Shown here: in pieces, positions 23,479 to 30,989 of the stretch
How positions within the stretch are numbered: the first letter of the stretch is position 1
How the letters are laid out: every line of letters begins with the position of its first letter
Origin: Chloroflexota bacterium
GTDB taxonomy: Bacteria > Chloroflexota > Dehalococcoidia > GIF9 > UBA5629
Length of the DNA stretch: 32,220 bases
NCBI GenBank assembly: GCA_026389715.1
Contig: JAPLHK010000034.1
Location: 5,373-37,592, forward strand
Reading direction: 5' to 3'
Program-made: the position numbers and the translations under genes
Notes under the pieces: model-generated
The model's input: the letters and a program-made list of their open reading frames with translations, nothing else
Databases searched by the model: none
Told to the model about the DNA's origin: nothing

Positions 23479-25098
23479 TTATTTAATGGCCTCAATAAGG
23501 ACCTGCTCGCCCTCTTTCAGGCCTGAAATAATCTCCGTGGATTTCTTATTCTGAAGGCCTGTTTTCACCGGCCGTTTCTCGGTGGTGGCCGTCGATGCCT
23601 TGGTTACTACGTCAACCCAAAAATCTCCGGCTAAACCCTTGATGGCGCGGTTCGGCACCATGAGCACGTTATCACGTTTGCCTGTGATAATGTCAGCGGT
23701 AGCCGTGAGACCGCCGCGCAAAAGATCGACATTCTCGTTTTTATCAAGGTAGATCTCAACAGGGAAATTCACCACGCCTGCTTGCAAGGTGCCAAATGGT
23801 GACACGAAACGTACACTGCCATTTAGCTTTTGACCCGGTAGAGCATCCACTGTAAGTATAGCCTCCTGTCCCACCGCAACCCGGGTAATATCTATTTCAT
23901 CTATGATGCCTGTCATTCTAATCGTCTTGGTATCAACAAGATATACAGCGGTCTTTGAAGAATAGTCAAATTGGGAAAGTTGATCGTTTACTTTGACATC
24001 GACGGCGACAATGGTTCCATCAAAAGGCGCAATAATCTCTGTTTTTAGCAGTTCCTGCTTGGCTTTATCCAGGTTAATCATGGCTGTTTCTATATTGATG
24101 TTATAGTTTCGCAGCGTCTGCGGGTTTAAGCCCGCGCGATAGATAGTTTCGCTTTCATTCAATATCATGTTGCTCATGAGCAGGTCATGTTCTGCCATGA
24201 GGAGTTTTTCAGATGCCTTAGCCCTGTCAAAGCTGTCCTCAGTCAGCATTAATTGAAGTTGAGAGAGCGCATCGAGCACCTGCCTTGAGATGGCCAGTGA
24301 AGTCGATGTATCGGGATAAGTATATACCCCGGGCAACCGTGAATTATTCTTGACTATAGTATGGTTTTCAGCGAGGCTAATAATTGTCGAATCCAGCGCT
24401 TGCGAGGTGCCGGGATAATCGCCGGCTTCAAGCAGTTGTTGAACGTTTTTCAATGCGGCAATCTGCGAATCCAGCACGTTGACGATTTGAATCAGTTCCG
24501 GGAAAAGCGGAGTTGGTTGATTCATATCATTGTATTGTGTCTGAAATGTATCGAGTTCAGGATTGGAATAGACTGACCGCGACGCTTCAAGATCATACGT
24601 GGCTAAAGAGATATTAGAAGCGGCATCAGCATACTTAGCGGCATTCACCTGTTCTTTAGCCTGGTTGACCTCAGCCTGCGCCTGTTCAAAACGCATCAGC
24701 GCTGTTGCCAGGGAATAAAACGTCGGAGAGCGAGGGCCGCAACAACCCTGGATAACGCTATTGATGGCCTGTTCAACAGCATACTGGGCGGCCTTAACTG
24801 TAAGCAGTTGGGTTGTATCGTCCAGCGTGGCAAGCAGCGTGCCGGCCTTAACCGGTTTTCCCTTCAACTTGTACTGCTCTGCCGGTATATCTTTGACTGT
24901 ACCCGGCGTACCAAACTTCAGGCGTACCTGGTTAGGCATATCAAGGTTGCCGTCGGAGGAAACGGAAAGGATAAGATCGCCGCGTGTAACGGCGGCCATC
25001 TGGCTGGGCAAGATCTCCTTTTTCGGCTGGGTGCAGGAAGATAATGCGATAACAGATATTGTGACCAGCGTAATGATCGTGATTAATCTCTTGCTCAT
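23479..25098 (-). CDS. HlyD/MacA-type membrane fusion lipoprotein, enlarged
   Basis: A 539-residue periplasmic-adaptor-like protein. The signal sequence ends in a lipobox ALSSC, with Cys22 the probable lipidation site. A lipoyl/barrel-sandwich half (about 40-105), a long helical region and the matching second half (LKTEIIAPFDGTIVAVDVKVND, near 355-376, in pieces) follow, then a beta-barrel with ITRVAVGQEAILTVDALPG. Adaptors of about 380-420 residues are common; here the helical part is longer by roughly 100 residues and contains a CCGP segment. Lipid anchoring suits a single-membrane cell that has no outer-membrane channel, which agrees with the suggested Chloroflexota affiliation. Confidence 0.88.
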   Translation of the reverse strand: MSKRLITIITLVTISVIALSSCTQPKKEILPSQMAAVTRGDLILSVSSDGNLDMPNQVRLKFGTPGTVKDIPAEQYKLKGKPVKAGTLLATLDDTTQLLTVKAAQYAVEQAINSVIQGCCGPRSPTFYSLATALMRFEQAQAEVNQAKEQVNAAKYADAASNISLATYDLEASRSVYSNPELDTFQTQYNDMNQPTPLFPELIQIVNVLDSQIAALKNVQQLLEAGDYPGTSQALDSTIISLAENHTIVKNNSRLPGVYTYPDTSTSLAISRQVLDALSQLQLMLTEDSFDRAKASEKLLMAEHDLLMSNMILNESETIYRAGLNPQTLRNYNINIETAMINLDKAKQELLKTEIIAPFDGTIVAVDVKVNDQLSQFDYSSKTAVYLVDTKTIRMTGIIDEIDITRVAVGQEAILTVDALPGQKLNGSVRFVSPFGTLQAGVVNFPVEIYLDKNENVDLLRGGLTATADIITGKRDNVLMVPNRAIKGLAGDFWVDVVTKASTATTEKRPVKTGLQNKKSTEIISGLKEGEQVLIEAIK

Positions 25099-25211
25099 AT
25101 CAGGATTCTCCCTATATTGCCTAAAGCGGAACCGCGTAACATACTGTATAAAATTGGGGTAATTCTACAACACGGCTGAGTGAGAGGCAACCGAACCGGT
25201 GTATATACTGT

Positions 25212-25595
25212 TTACGCAACTATCTCCAGCATCCAGTTATCGTTAATCCAGGCGCCGATGATATTTTTGACCGGCAGTTTCCATGATTGCAGGATTTTAA
25301 CGCAATCCTTTACCTGGCTGATGTGTTCTTCTTTGGTTACAGGATTGCCCGCGCAGTCATGATGCGCCGCTACCAGGATAGTCTCTGAACCGTGTGCATT
25401 TACCGAGATAAGCACTCTTGATTTGATCGATTCAACCTGAGCAGGGTTGCCCTGCGAAAGCATCTTATCAGGGCCGGGCTCGGTAATCATGTCGATGAAA
25501 TCGAGGGCATATTTGCCTTTCATCCAGTTTATTATCGGAAGCTGTGCGCGGCCGTCCATGCAGTTAATGGCTGTGCCGAATTTTCCATGATGCAT
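25212..25595 (-). CDS. Miniature beta-carbonic-anhydrase-like protein
   Basis: A 127-residue protein, much shorter than the roughly 200 residues usual for beta-carbonic anhydrases. It keeps the beta-class metal signature: CxDxR at 12-16 (Cys12, Asp14, Arg16) and HxxC at 78-81 (His78, Cys81). This is the three-ligand zinc set (two Cys, one His) with the Asp-Arg dyad. The ligand spacing is a little wider than in typical enzymes. Whether it hydrates CO2 is unknown, since compact homologues of this kind are poorly studied. No clear ribosome binding site precedes the ATG. It lies on the same strand as the small membrane proteins and upstream of the efflux genes. Confidence 0.65.
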   Translation of the reverse strand: MHHGKFGTAINCMDGRAQLPIINWMKGKYALDFIDMITEPGPDKMLSQGNPAQVESIKSRVLISVNAHGSETILVAAHHDCAGNPVTKEEHISQVKDCVKILQSWKLPVKNIIGAWINDNWMLEIVA

Positions 25596-25619
25596 ATCAA
25601 ATTACTTTCTACTGAGCAA

Positions 25620-25814
25620 TTATAATTTTCCGCTTATCCCTAAATAGGCGAAGTAAATGGCGAAAACTACTATGGTGACCAGCGCTACCGCCGCCGCAAA
25701 TATGACGATGCGGAAGACCTCAAATTTCTTCCCCAGGAAGCCGCCCAGTGACAGCACCAGGCACGAGAGGAGGATTATGGCAAAGATATAGGTTACTGTT
25801 TTGGGATCCGGCAT
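25620..25814 (-). CDS. 64-residue two-helix membrane protein, paralogue A
   Basis: Two hydrophobic helices (about 8-28 and 34-58) joined by a GKK turn. The ATG at 25814 is chosen because AGGAGG lies 5 bp upstream; an in-frame GTG at 25820 overlaps that site. With this start the protein is exactly as long as the one at 26244 and aligns with it without gaps (shared GxFxGKx and VALxxVVxFAxYxAY). No family was recognised. It flanks the zinc ribbon protein gene, so the three may work together in the membrane. Confidence 0.7.
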   Translation of the reverse strand: MPDPKTVTYIFAIILLSCLVLSLGGFLGKKFEVFRIVIFAAAVALVTIVVFAIYFAYLGISGKL

Positions 25815-25827
25815 AGTCACCTCCTAA

Positions 25828-26211
25828 TTAAGCATGAATTAGCCCGTCGGCGATCAGCAATAAGGCGATTAATACTGCGCAAATGACGATGAGCAGCGTC
25901 CAGAACATGGGACGTGAAGCAAGTCTGGTGCCCTTTTTCTCCCGTTGCCGGCCGGCTCCGGGCATCAGTGGGTTTTCCTGCCGCACAACACCACCTGGAG
26001 CGTCCTGATTGTCAAAAGCAGGTTGCTTTTGTGCGGGAGAAACAGCCCAGTTGAAAACCGTGCGGCAATTCGGGCAGATGGCATAACGGTTATTCAAGGG
26101 ACTGCCGCAAACAGGACAATTATACACAAAGCCCTGGCCGCAATTGGTACACTCCGGTTCACCGATTGCGTTCAGTGTGCCGCATACAGGGCATTGAAAA
26201 CTCTGAATCAT
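25828..26211 (-). CDS. Double zinc ribbon protein with C-terminal membrane anchor
   Basis: A 127-residue protein. Two zinc ribbons lie at the N-terminus: Cys7, Cys10, Cys21, Cys24, then Cys32, Cys35, Cys46, Cys49, each as CxxC pairs. A polar, Pro-rich linker follows, and a single helix near 103-124 ends the protein, leaving the ribbons in the cytoplasm. Similar DZR-type proteins are common and mostly uncharacterised. It sits between two paralogous 64-residue membrane proteins on the same strand. The ribosome binding site is weak. Confidence 0.75.
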   Translation of the reverse strand: MIQSFQCPVCGTLNAIGEPECTNCGQGFVYNCPVCGSPLNNRYAICPNCRTVFNWAVSPAQKQPAFDNQDAPGGVVRQENPLMPGAGRQREKKGTRLASRPMFWTLLIVICAVLIALLLIADGLIHA

Positions 26212-26243
26212 AGCTATCTACACATGCCGGTAAAGCTCAATCA

Positions 26244-26438
26244 TTAGTGCGCCATTGTTATAAAATAATATGCTGAGTAAACGGCAAAGCCGACAACCGC
26301 AATCAGTGCAACAACTCCCGCGAATGTAACCAGCTGACCGGGTGAAGTTCTCTTACCAATAAAGGCGCCCAGCGCCAGAAATATGCAGAAACCCAGGATG
26401 CAAAACAACACGGTTCCCAGTGATTGTGCATTAGGCAT
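26244..26438 (-). CDS. 64-residue two-helix membrane protein, paralogue B
   Basis: Two hydrophobic helices (about 9-27 and 35-60) around a GKR turn, equal in length to the protein at 25620 and alignable without gaps. AGGAGG lies 6 bp before the ATG. No family was recognised. The pairing of two such paralogues around a zinc ribbon gene suggests an old duplication and a shared role. Confidence 0.72.
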   Translation of the reverse strand: MPNAQSLGTVLFCILGFCIFLALGAFIGKRTSPGQLVTFAGVVALIAVVGFAVYSAYYFITMAH

Positions 26439-26475
26439 GATAACCTCCTGTCATTAGAAAGCTGCGCTTCCTATA

Positions 26476-26895
26476 TTATTCTCCCATAATTTGCAGGATA
26501 ATTTCCCGCGACCTCGCGCGTGCGTCGAAATCGACAATGACGATCTGCTGCCAGGTGCCCAGGGTTAGCCTCTTGTTAATGAAAGGGATAGTAATGGATG
26601 GGCCAAGCAACGAGGCTCGGACATGCGAGTGACCGTTGCCGTCTCCCCAGGCTTTATTATGCTCATACGTTAAGTCAGATGGAATTACCCTCTCCCACAT
26701 ATCATGCATATCCGATACCAGTCCCGGCTCAAATTCTATGGTGGTCACTCCGGCTGTTGAACCCGGGATAAAAACGGTCACGGTTCCACTGTTGACGCCT
26801 GAATTATTTACTTCCCGCGCTATCTCAGAGGTGACATTCAGCATCTCTCCATGGCCGTTGGTGCTAATTTGTATCCTTTTACAGGCAACTGTCAT
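26476..26895 (-). CDS. YjbQ family protein (UPF0047)
   Basis: A 139-residue protein of the compact YjbQ/UPF0047 family. Landmarks are the VTVFIPGSTAGVTTIE strand, the DGNGHSHVRASLLG histidine region and LGTWQQIVIVDFD near the C-terminus. Some members have been reported to have thiamin-phosphate-synthase-like activity, but the physiological role is not settled. Its ATG overlaps the pyrK stop as ATGA, with AGGAGG inside the end of pyrK, so it is translated with the pyrimidine genes. Confidence 0.9.
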   Translation of the reverse strand: MTVACKRIQISTNGHGEMLNVTSEIAREVNNSGVNSGTVTVFIPGSTAGVTTIEFEPGLVSDMHDMWERVIPSDLTYEHNKAWGDGNGHSHVRASLLGPSITIPFINKRLTLGTWQQIVIVDFDARARSREIILQIMGE

Positions 26896-27749
26896 ATTCT
26901 AACCTCCTGCCATATTATATCCTTTATATTAAAAACAGGGCCGTCTTTGCAAACCCTTTGCATTCCCTGCCTGGTCTTAATGCTGCACCCGTAACATGTG
27001 CCCAGTCCACAACCCATACGAACCTCTAAGGAAGCCTGTACAGGTTTTGTAACAGCTTTATTACCTACATGGTTGCTAATTGCTTCAAGCATTGCCTGTG
27101 GACCGCAGGCAAAAATCTGTTTGACCCCGGCCAGATGCAACGGGATGACATCCGTAACCTTACCCCGGATGTAACGGGTATTGTTTTCCACGGATTCCAC
27201 GACCCGGATAATATTTATGCCGGGAGGCAACAGGGAATCCGGATATAATCCTTCCTTGCAGCGCGCACCGGCAATTAACGTGACGCCGCTGCCCAGCGAA
27301 ACTGCCCTTTCGGCCAGGAACATTAAGGGGGCTATGCCTATTCCGCCGGCCGCCAGCAAAAGATTATCGGATTTATTATCTATACTAAAACCGTTGCCCA
27401 GGGGCCCTATAATATTCAGTTGTGATCCCGGAGCTACCTTTGAAAGCCACGTTGTGCCTTTTCCGGAGGTGGAAATTAAGCCATTTTCTTTAATGGTTAT
27501 ACGTGATGTGTCGGGAGCATCCGGATTTCTTACCGAGTACAAGAAGAATACGTCGCCCCGCGGATGCACCCTGTGTATACTCAGTGGACGCCTCAAAGGT
27601 ACATCAGGGCCGCAATTCAGCATGCAAAACTGCCCGGGCTTACTAACCGCAGCTATTTCAGGAGCGTGAACGCGCATAAGGAAATACGTAGCTCCCGGAT
27701 AGCTCAACAGTTCGTCGTTGGATAGAACTTTGGCCTTTAGCTGTTTCAA
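26892..27749 (-). CDS. pyrK: Dihydroorotate dehydrogenase electron transfer subunit
   Basis: A 285-residue ferredoxin-reductase-type flavoprotein. The FAD motif is RRPLS (53-57), the NAD-binding GGIGIAP is at 135-141, and the [2Fe-2S] ligands are Cys247, Cys252, Cys255 and Cys267 in the GCGLGTCYGC...VC region. PyrK passes electrons from the PyrD flavin to NAD+ in type 1B dihydroorotate dehydrogenase. The start is TTG at 27749, since an in-frame stop lies just upstream. It follows carB by 16 bp, and the yjbQ start overlaps its stop. PyrD itself is not in the window. Confidence 0.93.
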   Translation of the reverse strand: MKQLKAKVLSNDELLSYPGATYFLMRVHAPEIAAVSKPGQFCMLNCGPDVPLRRPLSIHRVHPRGDVFFLYSVRNPDAPDTSRITIKENGLISTSGKGTTWLSKVAPGSQLNIIGPLGNGFSIDNKSDNLLLAAGGIGIAPLMFLAERAVSLGSGVTLIAGARCKEGLYPDSLLPPGINIIRVVESVENNTRYIRGKVTDVIPLHLAGVKQIFACGPQAMLEAISNHVGNKAVTKPVQASLEVRMGCGLGTCYGCSIKTRQGMQRVCKDGPVFNIKDIIWQEVRI

Positions 27750-27765
27750 TTTATATTACAACCAT

Positions 27766-30700
27766 TCACTTTATATCGGAGTGGTAGCTCTGTAACGACT
27801 TGACCGACGGCTTGCCCTTCTGAAAAGCTGCTATACCTTTGGCCGCAGCCGATGCCGCTGCCAGCGTGGTGATGTAGGTTACCTTGTACTGGATAGCTGC
27901 CTTGCGTATATAGGAGTCGTCATACAAGCTCAGTTTGCCGCTGGGGGTATTGATGACAAGGTTGATTTCGCCGTTCTTAATGGCGTCGACGATATTGGGC
28001 CGGCCCTCGTGTTGCTTGTTGATAATGTCCGATTTAATCCCGTTCCGGGCCAGGAATTCGTGGGTACCCCGGGTTGCCCGGATACTGAAACCAAGATTCT
28101 GGAATTGTGTGGCTACGTCAAGCGAAATCGGCATCTCTTTACTGAATAAACTCAGCAGGACGGTGCCTCGTTCCGGGAGGCGTTGCCTGGCCGCTTCCTG
28201 TGCCTTGTAAAAAGCCATCCCGAAGGAATCAGCCATACCTAATACTTCACCCGTCGAGCGCATTTCCGGCCCCAGGACAGGGTCAACTTCAGGGAACATA
28301 TTGAAGGGGAACACGGCTTCTTTTACACCGTAATGGGGTATAGGCCGCTGTGTCAGCTTGAGGTTGCGCAATTTCTTGCCCATAATCAACTGAGTGGCTA
28401 TGCGGGCCATTGAGACATTGCACACTTTTGACACGAGGGGTACAGTGCGCGATGCCCGCGGATTGGCTTCGAGCACGTAGACCACGTCTTTGGCGATAGC
28501 ATATTGCATATTCATCAGGCCTACAACGTTCAGTTCCCGGGCTATCCTACTGGTATACTCGTTGATCGTTTTAATGTGCTTATCCTGTATGGTTAAAGGC
28601 GGGATAATGCAGGAAGAGTCCCCTGAATGAATCCCTGCGAGTTCGATATGCTCCATTATGGCCGGCACAAAAGCGTCTGTGCCGTCAGCGATTGCGTCAG
28701 CTTCGGCCTCGATAGCGTTTTCCAGGAATTTGTCGATAAGAATGGGACGGTCAGGGGTGACGCCGGCCGCTGCGTCTACATACTCGCGCAGTGTGTCCTC
28801 GTCGTAGACCACCTGCATACCCCTGCCTCCCAGGACGTATGATGGCCTAACCATCAGGGGATAGCCTATCTTCCCGGCTACCTGCAGGGCCTCTTCGATA
28901 TTTATGGCCATTCCGGACGCCGGCATAGGTATATTCATCTTAATCATCATATCGCGGAACCTGCCCCTGTCTTCGGCCAGGTCGATTGTTTCAGGGGAAG
29001 TGCCCAGTATTTTTACGCCGGATTTGTACAACTCAGCGGCGATGTTAAGGGGGGTCTGTCCGCCGAACTGCACAATGACACCCTCCGGTTTTTCTTTATC
29101 ATAGATGCTTAACACATCCTCAACGGTGAGGGGTTCAAAATACAGTTTATCAGACGTGTCGTAATCGGTAGATACGGTTTCAGGATTGCAGTTCACCACA
29201 ATCGTTTCGTATCCTTCGTCACGCAGGGTGAAGGCGGCGTGGACGCAGCAATAATCGAATTCTATGCCCTGGCCGATACGGTTGGGGCCCCCGCCCAATA
29301 CCATGACTTTTTTTCGACTGCTGCTGATGGTTTTATCCGGCGCGTTATAAGTTGAAAAGTAGTACGCCGCGTTTTCCACGCCGCTGACCGGTACAGGCTC
29401 CCAGGACTCTTTCATGCCCAGGGATAACCGCTTTTGCCGGATATCGCTCTCCGTTACACCCACTAATTGCGAGAGATATTTATCAGAGAAACCGTCCCGC
29501 TTGGCCTTTTTCAGCAGCTCATCCGGCAATGATTTATTCTTGAAAACAAGTATCTCTTCCTCGAGTTCAACGAGCTCCTTCATCTGCTGGATGAACCATG
29601 GTTTGATAAACGTGATTTCATAGAGTGTTTGCACTTCGGCGCCTTTGCGCAGAGCCTCGTACATTACGAATTGGCGCTCGCTTGAGGGTTCCCTCAGCAT
29701 TGCCATAAGTTCGTCAAGTGGCTTTGTATTAAAATCTCTGGCGAAACCGAGTCCGAAGCGGCCGGTTTCAAGTGAACGGATCGATTTTTGCAGCGCTTCT
29801 TTATAGTTCTTACCTATGCTCATAACTTCGCCGACCGCGCGCATCTGTGTGCCGAGTTTGTCTTCGGCATCCTTGAATTTCTCAAATGCCCAGCGGGCGA
29901 ATTTTACCACCACGTATTCTCCCGACGGCGTATATTTTTCCAGGGTGCCGTCGCGCCAATAAGGGATTTCATCCATGGTTAAACCGGCCGCGAGTTTAGA
30001 GGAGATCAGCGCAATGGGGAAACCCGTTGCCTTGGATGCCAGGGCCGATGAACGGGATGTCCTCGGGTTGATCTCAATCACCACCACGCGGCCTGTCTTA
30101 GGTTCGTGTGCAAATTGTATGTTGGTACCGCCGATCACGCGTATGGCCTCGACTATTTTGTATGAGTAATCCTGCAGCCGTTTCTGAAGCCTGGCATCTA
30201 TCGTCAGCATGGGAGCCACGCAAAAGGAATCACCGGTATGTACACCCATAGCGTCAATATTTTCGATGAAACAGACCGTGATCATCTGGTTCTTTGCATC
30301 ACGTACAACTTCAAGCTCGAGTTCCTCCCAGCCGAGCACCGACTCTTCAATGAGCACCTGACCGATAAGGCTGGCTGCAATGCCTCTTCCAGCGATCGTC
30401 CGCAGTTCCTCTACGTTATAAACCAGTCCTCCACCAGTCCCTCCCATCGTATAGGCGGGCCTGACAACGACGGGGTAGCCAAGCTCGGAGGCAACGTGTT
30501 CGGCCTCCTCGACTGAGTAGACAGCTTCGCTTTTGGGCATTTCAATGCCCAGGCGGTTCATGGTCTCCTTAAAGGCGATCCTGTCTTCCCCGCTGCGGAT
30601 AGCGTCCACGTCGACGCCTATTACCTCCACGCCGTATTTATCAAGGATGCCTTCCTTGGCCAGTTCAGAGCTTAAATTAAGCCCGGATTGCCCGCCCAGG

Positions 30701-30966
30701 TTGGGCAGCAGGGCATCCGGCCGTTCCTTTTCGATTATCTTGGCCATCATTTCTACAGTCAGCGGTTCCAGGTAGGTGATATGTGCCATGCCGGGATCGG
30801 TCATGATTGTGGCTGGGTTAGAGTTGACCAGGACGATCTCATAGCCAAGGCCTTTGAGGGCTTTGCATGCCTGCGTGCCGGAATAATCAAATTCGCAGGC
30901 CTGCCCGATGATAATCGGGCCTGACCCAATTATCATGATTTTCTTGATGTCGTTTCTTTTCGACAA
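27766..30966 (-). CDS. carB: Carbamoyl-phosphate synthase large subunit, complete copy
   Basis: A full 1066-residue CarB. Two homologous halves each carry a pre-ATP-grasp and ATP-grasp domain; the first begins KKIMIIGSGPIIIGQACEFDYSG and the second KKVMVLGGGPNRIGQGIEFDYC. A C-terminal MGS-like allosteric domain ends the protein. It makes carbamoyl phosphate from glutamine-derived ammonia, bicarbonate and two ATP, for pyrimidine and arginine synthesis. The start is TTG at 30966 with GGAGG 6 bp upstream. The large-domain sequence (AVFPFNMFPEVDPVLGPEMRSTGEV) is of the type common in Gram-negative bacteria and differs from the neighbouring copy. pyrK follows 16 bp downstream. Confidence 0.96.
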   Translation of the reverse strand: MSKRNDIKKIMIIGSGPIIIGQACEFDYSGTQACKALKGLGYEIVLVNSNPATIMTDPGMAHITYLEPLTVEMMAKIIEKERPDALLPNLGGQSGLNLSSELAKEGILDKYGVEVIGVDVDAIRSGEDRIAFKETMNRLGIEMPKSEAVYSVEEAEHVASELGYPVVVRPAYTMGGTGGGLVYNVEELRTIAGRGIAASLIGQVLIEESVLGWEELELEVVRDAKNQMITVCFIENIDAMGVHTGDSFCVAPMLTIDARLQKRLQDYSYKIVEAIRVIGGTNIQFAHEPKTGRVVVIEINPRTSRSSALASKATGFPIALISSKLAAGLTMDEIPYWRDGTLEKYTPSGEYVVVKFARWAFEKFKDAEDKLGTQMRAVGEVMSIGKNYKEALQKSIRSLETGRFGLGFARDFNTKPLDELMAMLREPSSERQFVMYEALRKGAEVQTLYEITFIKPWFIQQMKELVELEEEILVFKNKSLPDELLKKAKRDGFSDKYLSQLVGVTESDIRQKRLSLGMKESWEPVPVSGVENAAYYFSTYNAPDKTISSSRKKVMVLGGGPNRIGQGIEFDYCCVHAAFTLRDEGYETIVVNCNPETVSTDYDTSDKLYFEPLTVEDVLSIYDKEKPEGVIVQFGGQTPLNIAAELYKSGVKILGTSPETIDLAEDRGRFRDMMIKMNIPMPASGMAINIEEALQVAGKIGYPLMVRPSYVLGGRGMQVVYDEDTLREYVDAAAGVTPDRPILIDKFLENAIEAEADAIADGTDAFVPAIMEHIELAGIHSGDSSCIIPPLTIQDKHIKTINEYTSRIARELNVVGLMNMQYAIAKDVVYVLEANPRASRTVPLVSKVCNVSMARIATQLIMGKKLRNLKLTQRPIPHYGVKEAVFPFNMFPEVDPVLGPEMRSTGEVLGMADSFGMAFYKAQEAARQRLPERGTVLLSLFSKEMPISLDVATQFQNLGFSIRATRGTHEFLARNGIKSDIINKQHEGRPNIVDAIKNGEINLVINTPSGKLSLYDDSYIRKAAIQYKVTYITTLAAASAAAKGIAAFQKGKPSVKSLQSYHSDIK

Positions 30967-30989
30967 AGCATTCCTCCCTGTATCTTATA

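Noticed and set aside
25134-25211. GCGTAA and TTACGC inverted words around the adaptor promoter region
   Set aside because: The right-hand copy includes the stop codon of the carbonic-anhydrase-like gene, and the words are short and about 70 bp apart, so chance is the simplest explanation.
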